Below, piece by piece: positions 34,878 through 44,571 of a stretch of 64,000 bases of DNA. Both the position numbers and the translations under genes were made by a program. The DNA is taken from positions 1 through 64,000 of the forward strand of contig JADJWQ010000002.1 of assembly GCA_016716265.1 (NCBI GenBank), written 5' to 3'. The number at the start of each line of letters is the position of its first letter. Positions within the stretch are counted from its first letter, which is position 1. Source of the DNA: Planctomycetota bacterium. Its GTDB lineage: Bacteria > Planctomycetota > UBA1135 > UBA2386. The notes beneath the pieces were generated by a model. It was not told the origin of the DNA and did not search any database. It saw nothing but the letters and a program-made list of their open reading frames with translations.

Positions 34878-35645
34878 TCATCGGCATCTCGTGGAGAGGA
34901 TCATCTTCAGGTCTGCGATCTCGGCGAGCACGCTCTCGTCGTTCGGGCACGTTGGTGCAATCCGGGTGCGCAGGCTCGTACGAAATATCCGGCGGACGGT
35001 CTCGATCCGGTTGTTGGCGGCGGCCGCGTCGGGCAGTCCAAATCGAGTGGCGAGTTGAGCAAGGCTCGGGCTACGCGTGCCGTCGAATATCGGCTGGATA
35101 ATGTGTTCCACGAACAATCGCCAGTGCTCTATGTGCCCAGCGTTGCTGCAATATTCCTCGACATCCTTGAGGACCTGTTCGAGCAGCTGTGAGGCCCAGG
35201 CCCAGTGGAAGCTGGCTTCTGGCGAGGCGTGTCGGGTAGCATCGGGGAGGTCGAATCCCGCGGCAGCGTCGAGCGCGAGTGGGCGGTGTCCGGGCCAACG
35301 AATGCGAGCCTTTTCGTGGCGGTGGACTTCGGCGACGTAGTTGCGGAGGGCGTGCAGCAGGAAATCTCGGAATCGACCGCGGCTCCGTTGCGCTCTTCCG
35401 AACAGGCCACGTTCGAGGACGGTCTTGGCAAAGAAACCCTGAACGAGATCGCCGGCGCGGTCGGCATCGTATCCGATTCTACGGATGTAGCAGTATACGG
35501 GGCGCCAGTAGCGTTCGATGAGTTGCTCGAGTGCCGCGTGACGAGCATGGCTGTCATCGGCTCTGGCGGCAGCGATCATCCCCCACTCCGTCGTGCGGAA
35601 CGGCGCCAAGCGTGAGTTCTTCTCGGCGAGGCGTCGTTTGGGCAT
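34878..35645 (-). CDS. ECF-type sigma factor (planctomycete-type, divergent)
   Basis: 255 residues. Region 2-like segment at about 30-115: HAALEQLIERYWRPVYCYIR, AGDLVQGFFAKTVLERGLF and RFRDFLLHALRNYVAEVHR. Region 4-like segment at about 200-240: SPSLAQLATRFGLPDAAAANNR, with a helix-turn-helix. Between them lies a 60-residue spacer richer than in typical ECF factors. ATG 35645 was chosen because the upstream frame is Arg/Pro-rich. Base composition is like the Hsp70 cluster, not the flanks, so it belongs to the same block. It and the small protein after it are likely the transcriptional control of the cluster. Confidence 0.85.
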   Translation of the reverse strand: MPKRRLAEKNSRLAPFRTTEWGMIAAARADDSHARHAALEQLIERYWRPVYCYIRRIGYDADRAGDLVQGFFAKTVLERGLFGRAQRSRGRFRDFLLHALRNYVAEVHRHEKARIRWPGHRPLALDAAAGFDLPDATRHASPEASFHWAWASQLLEQVLKDVEEYCSNAGHIEHWRLFVEHIIQPIFDGTRSPSLAQLATRFGLPDAAAANNRIETVRRIFRTSLRTRIAPTCPNDESVLAEIADLKMILSTRCR

Positions 35646-35806
35646 GGCTGCTCGAGCAAAGGGAAACTCGGAGTGGCGACCGCCCGGTACGTTCGTGCAT
35701 CGTGCGACCGGCATCAAGGTCGTCCCGATGGACTCGCATGCGGTCACGTCGGCTGCCAGGGGGTCATGCGCGACAGTCTCGATGCGACGTGGGATCATGC
35801 CTACCC
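35646..35806. promoter_or_regulatory. Divergent promoter region between sigma gene and secreted prenyltransferase-fold gene
   Basis: 161 bases between two divergent starts, so it must contain both promoters. It also marks the right border of the lower-GC block. I do not see a recognisable -35/-10 pair. Confidence 0.4.
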
Positions 35807-37018
35807 ATGGCGAGGCGGTCGTGCGGCTGTGTTGTGTTCGCGGGTCTGCTCCCCTCGCTGCTGTGGGCGCAGGAGGCAGTAGGTCCAGTGGCGTCGCCGG
35901 CAGCGGAGTTCTACGTCGCCGCCGAGGTCGAGCGCGGCTGCGCGATCCTGCTCGACATGCAGGAGGGCGACGGACGGCGCGAATGGCCGTACGAGGGCGT
36001 CTACCGCACCGACGAGGACGGTCAGCGGCGCGTGATCCCGATCGGCTATCGGGTCGGCGGCACGGCGATCGGCGCGCTCGCGCTGCTGGCGGCGCCGGGC
36101 TACGACGCGGCGGACGACCCGGCCGCGGCCGAGCGCCGTGCGGCCGTCCGGCGCGCGCTCGAGTTCGTGCTGGAGGCCCTCGCGCTGCCGTTGATGCAGC
36201 CGTCCACGGAGGACCGCTACGACGTGCGCGGCTGGGGGCACATCTACGCGCTGCAGCTGCTGCTGCGGCTGCGCGACCTCGGTGGCGTGCCGGCGGGGCT
36301 CGCCGAACCGGTCGACGAGCGGGTGACCTGGCTCGTCGACGCGCTGCAGGCGAGCGCGATCCCTCGACTCGGGGGCTGGAACTACGCCGGACGCCAGCGG
36401 CCGTCACCGTTCATGACGGCGCCCGCGCTGCAGGCGCTGTTCTGGGCGGCGGCGCGCGGCGAGGCCGTCGACCCTGCTGTCGTCGAGGCCGCGCTCGACG
36501 CGCTGGAGCGCGGCCGCGCGGCCGCGGGCAGCATCGCCTACGCGGTGCCCGCGGAGTCGCGCGCGGAGGTGGCCGAGGCGGAGCTCGCTTTCATGGACCT
36601 GCTGCCCGGCTCGATCGGGCGCATGGTGTGCGTCGAGGCGACGCTGTGGGCCGCCGGGCGCGGCAGCCAGCAGCGGCTCGGCGCAGCGGTCGACGCGTTC
36701 TTCGAGCACTGGCAGGCGCTCGAGGCGCGGCGCAAACGGAGTGGCACGCACGTGCGGCCGTACGGCGTCGCGCCGTACTACTTCGTGTTCGCCCACTACC
36801 ACGTCGCGCAGGCGATCGAGCTGCTCGACGATCCCGCCGTGCGCGATGCGCGGCGCAGTGCATTGCGCGAGCTCCTCGCGAACGTGCGCGAGCCCGACGG
36901 CGGCTACAACGATCGCGTGTTCCCGCGCTCGCGGGCCTACGGCACCGCGATGATCATGATGGCATTGCGGATGAGCGAGCTGCCGCGCCCGGAGCGCTAC
37001 GGCCCGGGCGCGAAGTAG
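35807..37018 (+). CDS. Secreted prenyltransferase/squalene-cyclase-fold protein
   Basis: 403 residues. Signal peptide (MARRSCGCVVFAGLLPSLLW then AQEA). The body is made of alpha-helical pairs as in the prenyltransferase/terpene-cyclase barrel: GCAILLDMQEGDGRREWPYEG, LGGWNYAGR (near 190), DGGYNDRVFPRSRAYGTAM (near 375), shown in short pieces, with Gly-Trp or Gly-Gly turns. This fold is common in large families of secreted planctomycete proteins and usually has no known catalytic activity outside true cyclases. A DxDD motif is absent, so cyclase activity is unlikely. ATG 35807 gives the signal at the N-terminus. Confidence 0.8.
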   Translation: MARRSCGCVVFAGLLPSLLWAQEAVGPVASPAAEFYVAAEVERGCAILLDMQEGDGRREWPYEGVYRTDEDGQRRVIPIGYRVGGTAIGALALLAAPGYDAADDPAAAERRAAVRRALEFVLEALALPLMQPSTEDRYDVRGWGHIYALQLLLRLRDLGGVPAGLAEPVDERVTWLVDALQASAIPRLGGWNYAGRQRPSPFMTAPALQALFWAAARGEAVDPAVVEAALDALERGRAAAGSIAYAVPAESRAEVAEAELAFMDLLPGSIGRMVCVEATLWAAGRGSQQRLGAAVDAFFEHWQALEARRKRSGTHVRPYGVAPYYFVFAHYHVAQAIELLDDPAVRDARRSALRELLANVREPDGGYNDRVFPRSRAYGTAMIMMALRMSELPRPERYGPGAK

Positions 37019-37030
37019 GCGTCCGGCGCG

Positions 37031-40000
37031 TCAGCGGACGTGGAATGCCGGCCGGAGCGCTTCGGCCGCGTCGACGCGCGCGAGCGCTGCCAGCCACTCC
37101 GCGAAGCGGCTGGCGGGCAGGCGGAACGGGCGGACGAGCAGCTCGCGCCGCACGACGAGCCGGGCGCCGTCGACCGACCAGCGCAGCGTGTAGTCGAGCC
37201 CGGCGCAGCGCACCCGGCATGGCTCGGGGAGCCGCACGACGCGCAGCGCCGGATCGACGTCGAGAGCGATCTCCCAGCGCTCGAACACCTGCTCGCGCAG
37301 GTCGAACGGCAGCTCGCGCTCGCCGCGGTCACCGTAGCGCGACAGCAGCTCGGAGGTCGGCATCGGCAGTGCGACGCGCAGCTCGTCGCCGACCGACTCG
37401 GCACCGCTGCGGCGCTCGAGCTCGCAGCGCAGCACGAACCGCTCGCCCGGCTCCGGCACCGGCAGCGCCGCGCGCTGCAGGCGCCAGCCCGGGAACACGC
37501 GCGAGCCGAGCTGCTGGCCGGCCACGCCGCGGCGATTCGCGTCGATGTCGCGCACCTGCTGGGCGACCTCGAGCCCCTGCGCGTCGCGCAGGCGCGCCTC
37601 GGCGGTCATCGTCACGGCACCGGTCGCGGCGAGGGCACCGCTCGCGGTGACGTCCCAGCCCGGCGCCTGGTCGGCGAGCAAGGGCAGCCGCAGCGTCTCG
37701 CCGGTGTCGACCATCAGCACGGCGGCTCCGGCGCGCGGCGCCGGCAGGAAGCCGAGCGGCGCGTGGCGCGGCACGTCGTCGAACAGCCACAGCGGTGGCC
37801 CGTCGCGCGGCTCGATGCGGACCGCGGGGACCGGATACTCGTCGTCGCCGACGAACGGCGACGGTGCGGCGTCGTCGAGCTCCTCGCGCTGCTCGGCGGC
37901 GGCGGCTCCGCGCAACGGGATGCCGGCCTCGCGCAGCATCGCGACCTCGAGGAAGTAGCGCGATCCCTGCCGGCGGAGCAGGATCGCGGTCGGTTCGGGC
38001 GTGCCGCGCTCGCTGGTCACCAGGTCGTGCACGAAGCGGTGGATCGCCTGCGCGCGGGCGAGGTCGCCGTCGATGCCGGCGACGACGCGCGCGGTCGCCG
38101 CGGCGACCCACGGGCTCGACTGCGTGCGGAACGTGAAGATCGCGCGCGCCGCGCGGCGCGCGGCGTCCGCGCCGCGGTCCTCGCCGTAGGTGACGGACGG
38201 GATCAGCTCCGCGCTCGGCGGCGCCCGGCGCTCCTGGACGAGGCGCGGCGCGTCGCGACGCAGGAAGCGCGTCACGCGGAAGCCGCCGCCGAGGTTGGTC
38301 TCCTCGACCTCGACGTCGTCGAGCCCGCGGCGCCGGAACGAGCCCGGCGCGTCGGGAGGCAGCACGACGATCAGCTCGCTGCGCGCGAACGGCTCGCTGT
38401 CGCTCTGGAACCAGAACTCGGCTCCGCGCCACGGCTCCTCGGCCGGGGCCGCCACCTCGCGCCGGTACAGCGCCTCGAGGAACGCGCCCGGCTCGACGCG
38501 CGGCATCGCGAACGAGCCCTGCACGCGCGTCGGCAGGTAGGTCGCGCCGTCGACGCCGATCGTGCGGAGCCGCAGCACCGCGTCCGCGCGCGCGGCGTCG
38601 GCCTGCTGCTCGAACGCCTCGACGCCGGAGCGGTCGTTGATGCGGCGCACCTGGTGCACCTCCTCGAGCCGGCTGCCGTCGGGCAGGAACCACACCACCA
38701 TGCGGTCGAGCAGGACCGTCGACGGCGCCGTCGCCTCGCGCTCGCCGACCGTGAAGCCGGCGACCATCGCGTCGACTTCGTCGCGGCCGATCCGGAAGCG
38801 GGCGAGCAGCGGGTAGTCCGCGGCGCCGTCGAGGCGATCGAGCTCGCGCCGCAGCGCGTGCTGCGACGGATCCCGCTCGAGGCTCAGCCGCAGCGTGTCG
38901 CGACCGGCGACGTCGGCGCCGAGCGCGACCAGCTCGGCACCGACCTCGGCAAGGTTCGCCGGCGTCGCGTCCTCGGCGGCAGCCGCTTCGCCGAGCACGA
39001 CGATCAGGCCGCGGCGGTCCTCGACCGTCCGGAGCACGGCGGCGCGGCGATGCAGCGCCGCGAAGCCGTCGCCCGGATCGCCGTCGGCAGCCAGCAGGCG
39101 CGTGTCGAAGTCGAGTGCTGCGCCGCGGTCGCCGCGCTGCGCGGCGACGCGCGTGGCCATGCGGAGCAGGTCGCGGTTGCCGGGCAGCAACGCGAGGCCC
39201 ACATCGAGCGCGGCGGCGGCCCCCGCGAAGTCGCCGCCGCGCGCGCGGCTCGCCGCCAGCGCGGCGCGCGGCGCCGTCGCGGTCGGCGCGACCGCGAGCC
39301 AGGCGGCGCGCGCGAGGTCGGCGCCGGCGTCGTCGCCGAGCGCCTCGAGCGCGCGGATCTGCTCGGTGCGGAGCGCGGGGGCCGTCAGCGCCGGCTCCGC
39401 GTCGAGCGCCGCCGTGAGCAGCCGCAGCGCCTCCTCGGGGCGATCCTCGGCGCGCAGCAGCGAGGCCTTCCACGCGACCGCGGCCGCGTGGTGCGGCGCG
39501 CGTTCGAGCGCGGCGTCGCAGAGCCGCCGCAGCCGGGCCTGGCGCAGCTCCGGCGGCAGCACGTCGGCGGCCTCGTAGACCCGCGCCCAACCGAGCAGCT
39601 CGTCGACTCCGAGGCTCGCGAGGTCGTCGAGCAGCGGCTCGGCGCGCGCGAGCAGGGCGAGGCTGCGGTCGGCGTCGCGCGCGTCCGCGCTCAGCCACGC
39701 CGCGCACGCGGCGGCCGCGCCGGCCGGCGCCTCGTCGGCCGCGCGCGCGAGCCGCGCGACCGCGTCGACCATCGGTCCCGGCCGCGGCGGCAGCTCGCCG
39801 GTGACGGCGGGGAGCGGCGCGACCGGCGTGCTGCCGGGGATCTCGTGCAACGACGCGAGCGGCCGGCCACGGGCGTCGAGGTAGCGCAGCGCGACGCCGT
39901 GCAGTTGGTTGATCGCCGTCTTGACGAGCACGCGGTTCTCGCCGGTGCGGAACACCGCCGGCACGAACACGATCGACGGTGCGCGCTCGGCGGTGCGCTC

Positions 40001-40759
40001 GACCGCGGTGATGCGCTCGTCGTTGAGCCACACCGCGAAGCTGCTCGCGCACAGCACCTCCACGTAGCCGGTCGCCGGCGCGACGTCGGCGCCGAGCTCG
40101 AAGCGATGCAGGCCGTAGAACGCGCCGTCGTGCTCGCTGCCCGGCGGCTGCAGGTCGATCGTCGCGGAGCCCGGCCGGCGGCGTGCGACGTGGCTGTGCA
40201 CCGGACCGAAGCGGCCCTGCAAGGGGGCGGCAGCCGGCGTCGCCGGGAATTCGAGCTCCGGCGGGTAGACCGCGTCGAGGTAGAAGTCGGCGGAGTCGCC
40301 GAACGGCCCGATCGCGACCAGCTCGCTGGCCTGGTGGCGCAGCGGGTCGACCGCGCGCGCCTCGTCGAACCGGCCGAGGCGGCGCAGCGCCGCCTCCAGC
40401 GAGATCTCGAGCGCTTCGCGCGCGAGTCCGTGCAGCGGTCGCTCCGCCAATGCGCGCAGCCGGTCGATCAGCGCGGGCAGGTCACCGACGTCGTCGAGGT
40501 CGTCGGTCGCCGCGCGGATCAGCGGCGTGCCGAGTGGGCTGTCGGGAGCGAGCTGCGCGGCGAGGTCGAGCAACGCCCTGGCGATCGCGTCGGGATCGTC
40601 GCGCGCCGGATTGCGCGCCGCGAGCAGCGCCTCGGCGACGGCCTCGGGGCTCGGAGCCTTCGCGTCGGGCCCGATCTGGGCAGCAGCGGGGGCGACCAGC
40701 GCGAGGGCTGCCGCGACGGCGAGCGCGGTCGGGCCGCGCGGGGTGAGCGGGCAGGTCAT
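37031..40759 (-). CDS. Large secreted DUF3857/transglutaminase-like protein, lacking the catalytic Cys
   Basis: 1242 residues. Signal MTCPLTPRGPTALAVAAALA, cleaved before QIGPD. N-terminal helical (TPR-like) part to about 600, with one beta segment (ELVAIGPFGDSADFYLDAV). Around 640-800 is a DUF3857-type beta domain (DRMVVWFLPDGSRLEEVHQV). Around 890-960 is the transglutaminase core (DGDLARAQAIHRFVHDLV), but where the paralogue upstream has HGDCKDKALLLDAML this protein has QGSRYFLEVAMLREAG, so the nucleophilic Cys is gone. Probably a non-catalytic paralogue. The ATG overlaps the stop of that paralogue (ATGA), so both are made together. Confidence 0.82.
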   Translation of the reverse strand: MTCPLTPRGPTALAVAAALALVAPAAAQIGPDAKAPSPEAVAEALLAARNPARDDPDAIARALLDLAAQLAPDSPLGTPLIRAATDDLDDVGDLPALIDRLRALAERPLHGLAREALEISLEAALRRLGRFDEARAVDPLRHQASELVAIGPFGDSADFYLDAVYPPELEFPATPAAAPLQGRFGPVHSHVARRRPGSATIDLQPPGSEHDGAFYGLHRFELGADVAPATGYVEVLCASSFAVWLNDERITAVERTAERAPSIVFVPAVFRTGENRVLVKTAINQLHGVALRYLDARGRPLASLHEIPGSTPVAPLPAVTGELPPRPGPMVDAVARLARAADEAPAGAAAACAAWLSADARDADRSLALLARAEPLLDDLASLGVDELLGWARVYEAADVLPPELRQARLRRLCDAALERAPHHAAAVAWKASLLRAEDRPEEALRLLTAALDAEPALTAPALRTEQIRALEALGDDAGADLARAAWLAVAPTATAPRAALAASRARGGDFAGAAAALDVGLALLPGNRDLLRMATRVAAQRGDRGAALDFDTRLLAADGDPGDGFAALHRRAAVLRTVEDRRGLIVVLGEAAAAEDATPANLAEVGAELVALGADVAGRDTLRLSLERDPSQHALRRELDRLDGAADYPLLARFRIGRDEVDAMVAGFTVGEREATAPSTVLLDRMVVWFLPDGSRLEEVHQVRRINDRSGVEAFEQQADAARADAVLRLRTIGVDGATYLPTRVQGSFAMPRVEPGAFLEALYRREVAAPAEEPWRGAEFWFQSDSEPFARSELIVVLPPDAPGSFRRRGLDDVEVEETNLGGGFRVTRFLRRDAPRLVQERRAPPSAELIPSVTYGEDRGADAARRAARAIFTFRTQSSPWVAAATARVVAGIDGDLARAQAIHRFVHDLVTSERGTPEPTAILLRRQGSRYFLEVAMLREAGIPLRGAAAAEQREELDDAAPSPFVGDDEYPVPAVRIEPRDGPPLWLFDDVPRHAPLGFLPAPRAGAAVLMVDTGETLRLPLLADQAPGWDVTASGALAATGAVTMTAEARLRDAQGLEVAQQVRDIDANRRGVAGQQLGSRVFPGWRLQRAALPVPEPGERFVLRCELERRSGAESVGDELRVALPMPTSELLSRYGDRGERELPFDLREQVFERWEIALDVDPALRVVRLPEPCRVRCAGLDYTLRWSVDGARLVVRRELLVRPFRLPASRFAEWLAALARVDAAEALRPAFHVR

Positions 40760-43700
40760 CGCGACTTCTCCTGCAGCAGGGTCACGCGCCGGTCCGCGTC
40801 GTCGACGCGGCGGGCGAACTCGCGGAACTCGGGATACTCGGCCGGCTCGATCCGCGGCGCGCTGAGCACCAGCTCGCGATCGACGACCAGCGCGTCGCCG
40901 TCGACGCTCCACGACTGCCGGTAGCGGCCGAACTTCGCGTCGAGTGCGACCGGCGCGGGCAGCCCGGCCGGCGTGAAGCCGGCCGGCAGCTCGTAGCGCG
41001 TCACGTGGCGGTCGGTGCGCGGGATGCCGAGCAGCAACGGGAGCTCGCGCGTCGGTGCGGCGGCGAGCTGTTGCAGCGTCGCCGCGCGGGGCGTCGGCCG
41101 CAGCGCGAGCGCGCCGCTCTGCACGGTCGCGACGCGGCTGGCGCGGCCCTCGACGCGCAGCTCGACCGGCACGTCGAGCGACTCGGGATCGCTGCCGACG
41201 ACCTCTTCGAGGCGCACCTCGCCGAGCTCGCGGCCGAGCGCGCGCTCGAGGTTGCGGTCGCGCAGGCCTGGCTCGGTGGCCAGGAACTCGCGGAGCGGCA
41301 CCGCTTCGTTGCCGGTCGGCATGTTCGTCATCTCGAAGCGGCCGCTGCCGTCGCGCTGCAGCGCGACGGCGTAGTGGATCAGCTCGACGTTCGCGTCGGG
41401 CGACGTCCAGGCGATGTCGCGGAGCTCGGCGCGCTCACCGCGCACGACGAGGACTTCGGCGCCCTGGTCCATCTGCGGCAGCGTGTCGACCGGATGCCAG
41501 GTCGCCGTGCCGTCCAGGAACATCGCCGGCCGGGTCGCCGTGGCCGGCAGGTAGCTGATGCAGTGGTTGAAGTGCTGCACCATCGCGAGTGACAGGTCGT
41601 CGTCGCTGCGCAGGGGATCGGCGTGGATCAGCACCGGCCAGGCCTCGACGCCGATCTCACCGAGCATCGCGTCGAGCAGCAGCGCCTTGTCCTTGCAGTC
41701 ACCGTGCCGGCGATCGAACACGACCGACGTCGCGTACGGCTTGTAGCCGTGCACGCCGAACTCCCACGCCTCGTAGCGCACGTCGGTCGTCACGAAGCGG
41801 TAGATCGCGGCGATGCGGGCGAGCTCGTCGGTCGTGCCGGCGGTCAGCTCGGCGACCTTCGCGCGCATCGCGGGCGACACCTCGGTCTGGCGGCGGATCA
41901 GGTTCCACCACCAGGACGCGAACGCGTCCCAGCTCTCGTAGGTGGTCACGCGCACCAGCGGGCAGGTCTCGTCGGCGTCGGGTGCGCGGTCCTCGCTCGG
42001 CCGGCGCTGCAGGTCGGCCATCGCGTAGCGCCGCAGCTCGATGCCGTTGGGCAGCCGCTCGACGCTCGGCTCGGGCGCGCCTCCGCGGGTCTGGAAGCGG
42101 TAGGTCCGCCCCTGATCGAGCAGCAGCACGAGCTCCGAACGGCGCACCGGCACGTCGTCGTCGAACCGGTGCTCGAGTCCGAAGTACTCGCCGAAGAACG
42201 TCGGCGCGGTGTCGTCGACTCGCTCGCGCACGACGACGACGTCGCCGGGCTGCAGCGGCGGTAGCTGGGCGAGCGACCCGGACAGCCGCGGCCGGCGCTC
42301 CTGGCCGTCGGGCCCGATCACGCGCAGCTCCAGGAAGCGTGCGCGCTGCTCGCCGTACGCGTGCCGCACCGACCAGCGTGCGAAGCGCTCGACGCCGCGC
42401 TCGTTGAGGATGCGCAGGATGCGATGCCGGTACACGCTCGTGGTGCCATTGGCATAGGCGCGCACGATGTCCTGCTCGAGCAGCCAATGGTGTGAGTCAT
42501 TGGCGGTCGCGCTGTCGGCGGGCGCACCCGGATCGGCCGCGATGACGGCGGCGGAGTCGATCTCGTACGGCGCGTGGAACGGCGTCGCGCCGGCTTCGAG
42601 GAACTCGAGCAGACGGGCTTCGCGCTTGCGGTTCGGATCGACGAGCAGCGCCGCGCGCAGCGCTTCGAGCCGCGCCTCGCGCTCGCCACTCCGGCCGTAC
42701 AGGTCGGCGACCGCGACGAGCGCGTCGTCGTCCTCGGGGCAGATCGTCAGCCAGTCGGACCAGACGCGGAGCGCGCCGGTGAGATCGCCCTCCGCGGCCA
42801 GCAGGCCGGCGAGCAGCTCGCGGGGGCCGCGCGCGAACGGCGCGAGCCGCTCGGCCGCTGCGAGCACGGCGACGGCGCGGTCGCGATTGCCGCTGTCGAG
42901 GAGCGTCCGTGCGGAGGCGACCGCCACCGCGGCGGACCAGCCGACCGTCAGCTCGCGCTCGCGGAGCCGCGCCGCCTCGTGGTCGCGGTCGCGGCGCGCG
43001 AGCCAGCTGGCGCGCGTGTCGAGCGCGACCGGCATCGGCGGAGTGGTGTCGGCGGCGCGGGCGAGCGCCGGCTCGGTGAGCGCGGGAAGATCCTCGAGCA
43101 GCTCGGCGCGCAGCAGCAGCGACGGTGCGTGCGCCGGGTTCGCGCGGAGCGCGCGGTCGAGCAGCGGCTCGGCGAGCGCGGCCGCGCGCAGGCCGGTCCA
43201 GTCCATGTGGGCGAGCGCGAACAGCGCTTCGACGTGGTCGGGCACCGTCGCGAGGATCTGCTCGTACTGGCGGCGTCGCAGGTTCTCGTCCTTCTCCTCC
43301 GCGCGGCCCTCCTGGCCGAGCGTGTAGGCGTACAGGAAGCGGGCGGCGAGGAACGCCGGCAGCGCCTCGGCAGCGCGGCGCGCCAGCTCGCGGTCGCGCC
43401 GCGCGCTGTCGTCGTCCGGGCGGTCCTGGCTCAGCAGCAGCGCGAGGCGCCAGGCGGCGAGCGGATCGTCGCCCGCCACGGCGGCGAGCACGTCGAGCGC
43501 ACCCCGGGCGACCGCCGGCAGCTCGCCGTCCTGGCGGGGTGCCGTCGCGGCGGCGCGGGTCAGGTCGGCCCGGTCGGCGCTGCTGGTGACGTCGTCAAGG
43601 AGCGGCGAGCCGTCGAGCTCGACGACGCGCGCCGCGAAGCCGAACTCGCCCTCCTGCTCGCCGATCTCGAGGACCAGCAGGTTCGCGCCGGCCTGCAGCG

Positions 43701-44493
43701 GCAGCGCGACCGCGTCCTGGTCGGGCCGGAACGGTCGGCGCACGTCGCGCGACAGCAGGCGGACGCCGTTCAGCCACACGCCGACCGCCTCGTCCGAGCC
43801 GAGGTGCAGCGCGACCGTGCGACCGGACTCCGCCGTCAGCAGCGCGACGGCGGCGAGCGCGAGCACCTGGTCGTTCGGCCGCAGCATCGCGTCCAGGTCG
43901 ACGTAGCCGCCGGGCAGCACGTCGACCGGTGCGCGGCGCCACGCCACCGGGCGGCGCGCGCCCTCGTGCACGGCGTCGAAGTCCGCACACAACGCCGGCA
44001 CGTCGGTGCGGCCGAAGCGCCCGCCGCGCTCGTTGTCGAACGGCCCGAGCACCTGCCAGCTCTGCAGGTAGCCGAGCTCCCGAGTGAGCTCGAGCAGCTC
44101 GGCGACCGCGCCCGCCGCTCGGCTGAGCTGCAGCGCCCCGTGCAGCGCGCGGTCGCGCAGCGCCGGGTGGCGCGCCACGCCCGGCGTCGCGGCGAGCGCG
44201 CGCAGGCGCGCGCGCAGCTCGACCGCGCCGCTGCGCTCGGCGAGCACCGCGGCGGTCGCGACCCAGGTTTCCGCGGCCGCAGCGAGCGCGGCGTTGCCGC
44301 CGTCGGCGGGCAGCGCCTCGCACAGGGAGACGAAGGCGGCGGCGGCCGCGGCGTCGTCACCGCGCTGCTTCAGCTCGAGGGCCTCGGACTCGCCGGGCTG
44401 CAGCTGTGCGCGCGCGGGCGGCGCGAAAGGGAGGAGGACGGCGGCGAACAAGAGCGTTCGCCGCAGCCCACGGCTGCGGGTGGTGCGTTGCAT
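40756..44493 (-). CDS. Large secreted DUF3857/transglutaminase-family protein
   Basis: 1245 residues. Signal peptide (RTLLFAAVLLPFAPPARA then Q). N-terminal helices with a beta insertion (LQSWQVLGPFDNERGGRFG), then TPR-like repeats (about 350-620), then DUF3857 (IVRAYANGTTSVYRHRILRI, ERFARWSVRHAYGEQRARFL) and a transglutaminase core with RRHGDCKDKALLLDAMLGEIG (Cys nucleophile), HADPLRS and the downstream YLPATATRPAMFLDGTATW (His and Asp region). Likely acts in the periplasm; substrate unknown. It is followed by a four-base overlap with the Cys-less paralogue. Confidence 0.87.
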   Translation of the reverse strand: MQRTTRSRGLRRTLLFAAVLLPFAPPARAQLQPGESEALELKQRGDDAAAAAAFVSLCEALPADGGNAALAAAAETWVATAAVLAERSGAVELRARLRALAATPGVARHPALRDRALHGALQLSRAAGAVAELLELTRELGYLQSWQVLGPFDNERGGRFGRTDVPALCADFDAVHEGARRPVAWRRAPVDVLPGGYVDLDAMLRPNDQVLALAAVALLTAESGRTVALHLGSDEAVGVWLNGVRLLSRDVRRPFRPDQDAVALPLQAGANLLVLEIGEQEGEFGFAARVVELDGSPLLDDVTSSADRADLTRAAATAPRQDGELPAVARGALDVLAAVAGDDPLAAWRLALLLSQDRPDDDSARRDRELARRAAEALPAFLAARFLYAYTLGQEGRAEEKDENLRRRQYEQILATVPDHVEALFALAHMDWTGLRAAALAEPLLDRALRANPAHAPSLLLRAELLEDLPALTEPALARAADTTPPMPVALDTRASWLARRDRDHEAARLRERELTVGWSAAVAVASARTLLDSGNRDRAVAVLAAAERLAPFARGPRELLAGLLAAEGDLTGALRVWSDWLTICPEDDDALVAVADLYGRSGEREARLEALRAALLVDPNRKREARLLEFLEAGATPFHAPYEIDSAAVIAADPGAPADSATANDSHHWLLEQDIVRAYANGTTSVYRHRILRILNERGVERFARWSVRHAYGEQRARFLELRVIGPDGQERRPRLSGSLAQLPPLQPGDVVVVRERVDDTAPTFFGEYFGLEHRFDDDVPVRRSELVLLLDQGRTYRFQTRGGAPEPSVERLPNGIELRRYAMADLQRRPSEDRAPDADETCPLVRVTTYESWDAFASWWWNLIRRQTEVSPAMRAKVAELTAGTTDELARIAAIYRFVTTDVRYEAWEFGVHGYKPYATSVVFDRRHGDCKDKALLLDAMLGEIGVEAWPVLIHADPLRSDDDLSLAMVQHFNHCISYLPATATRPAMFLDGTATWHPVDTLPQMDQGAEVLVVRGERAELRDIAWTSPDANVELIHYAVALQRDGSGRFEMTNMPTGNEAVPLREFLATEPGLRDRNLERALGRELGEVRLEEVVGSDPESLDVPVELRVEGRASRVATVQSGALALRPTPRAATLQQLAAAPTRELPLLLGIPRTDRHVTRYELPAGFTPAGLPAPVALDAKFGRYRQSWSVDGDALVVDRELVLSAPRIEPAEYPEFREFARRVDDADRRVTLLQEKSR

Positions 44494-44571
44494 CGGTGCG
44501 AGGGGGAATGCGGACGTTCGGGTGGGATCCCGCGCGCGCGTCGGGCCGGCGCTCCGAGCTCGGGCGCGGCC

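Noticed and set aside
37040..40924. A 1294-codon plus-strand open frame antisense to the DUF3857 protein (and similar long antisense frames at 10-3219, 42574-46998, 49316-51500, 58855-62022)
   Set aside because: Composition is Arg/Ala/Gly-rich without domains, and the opposite strand encodes a recognisable protein; such frames are expected in GC-rich DNA.
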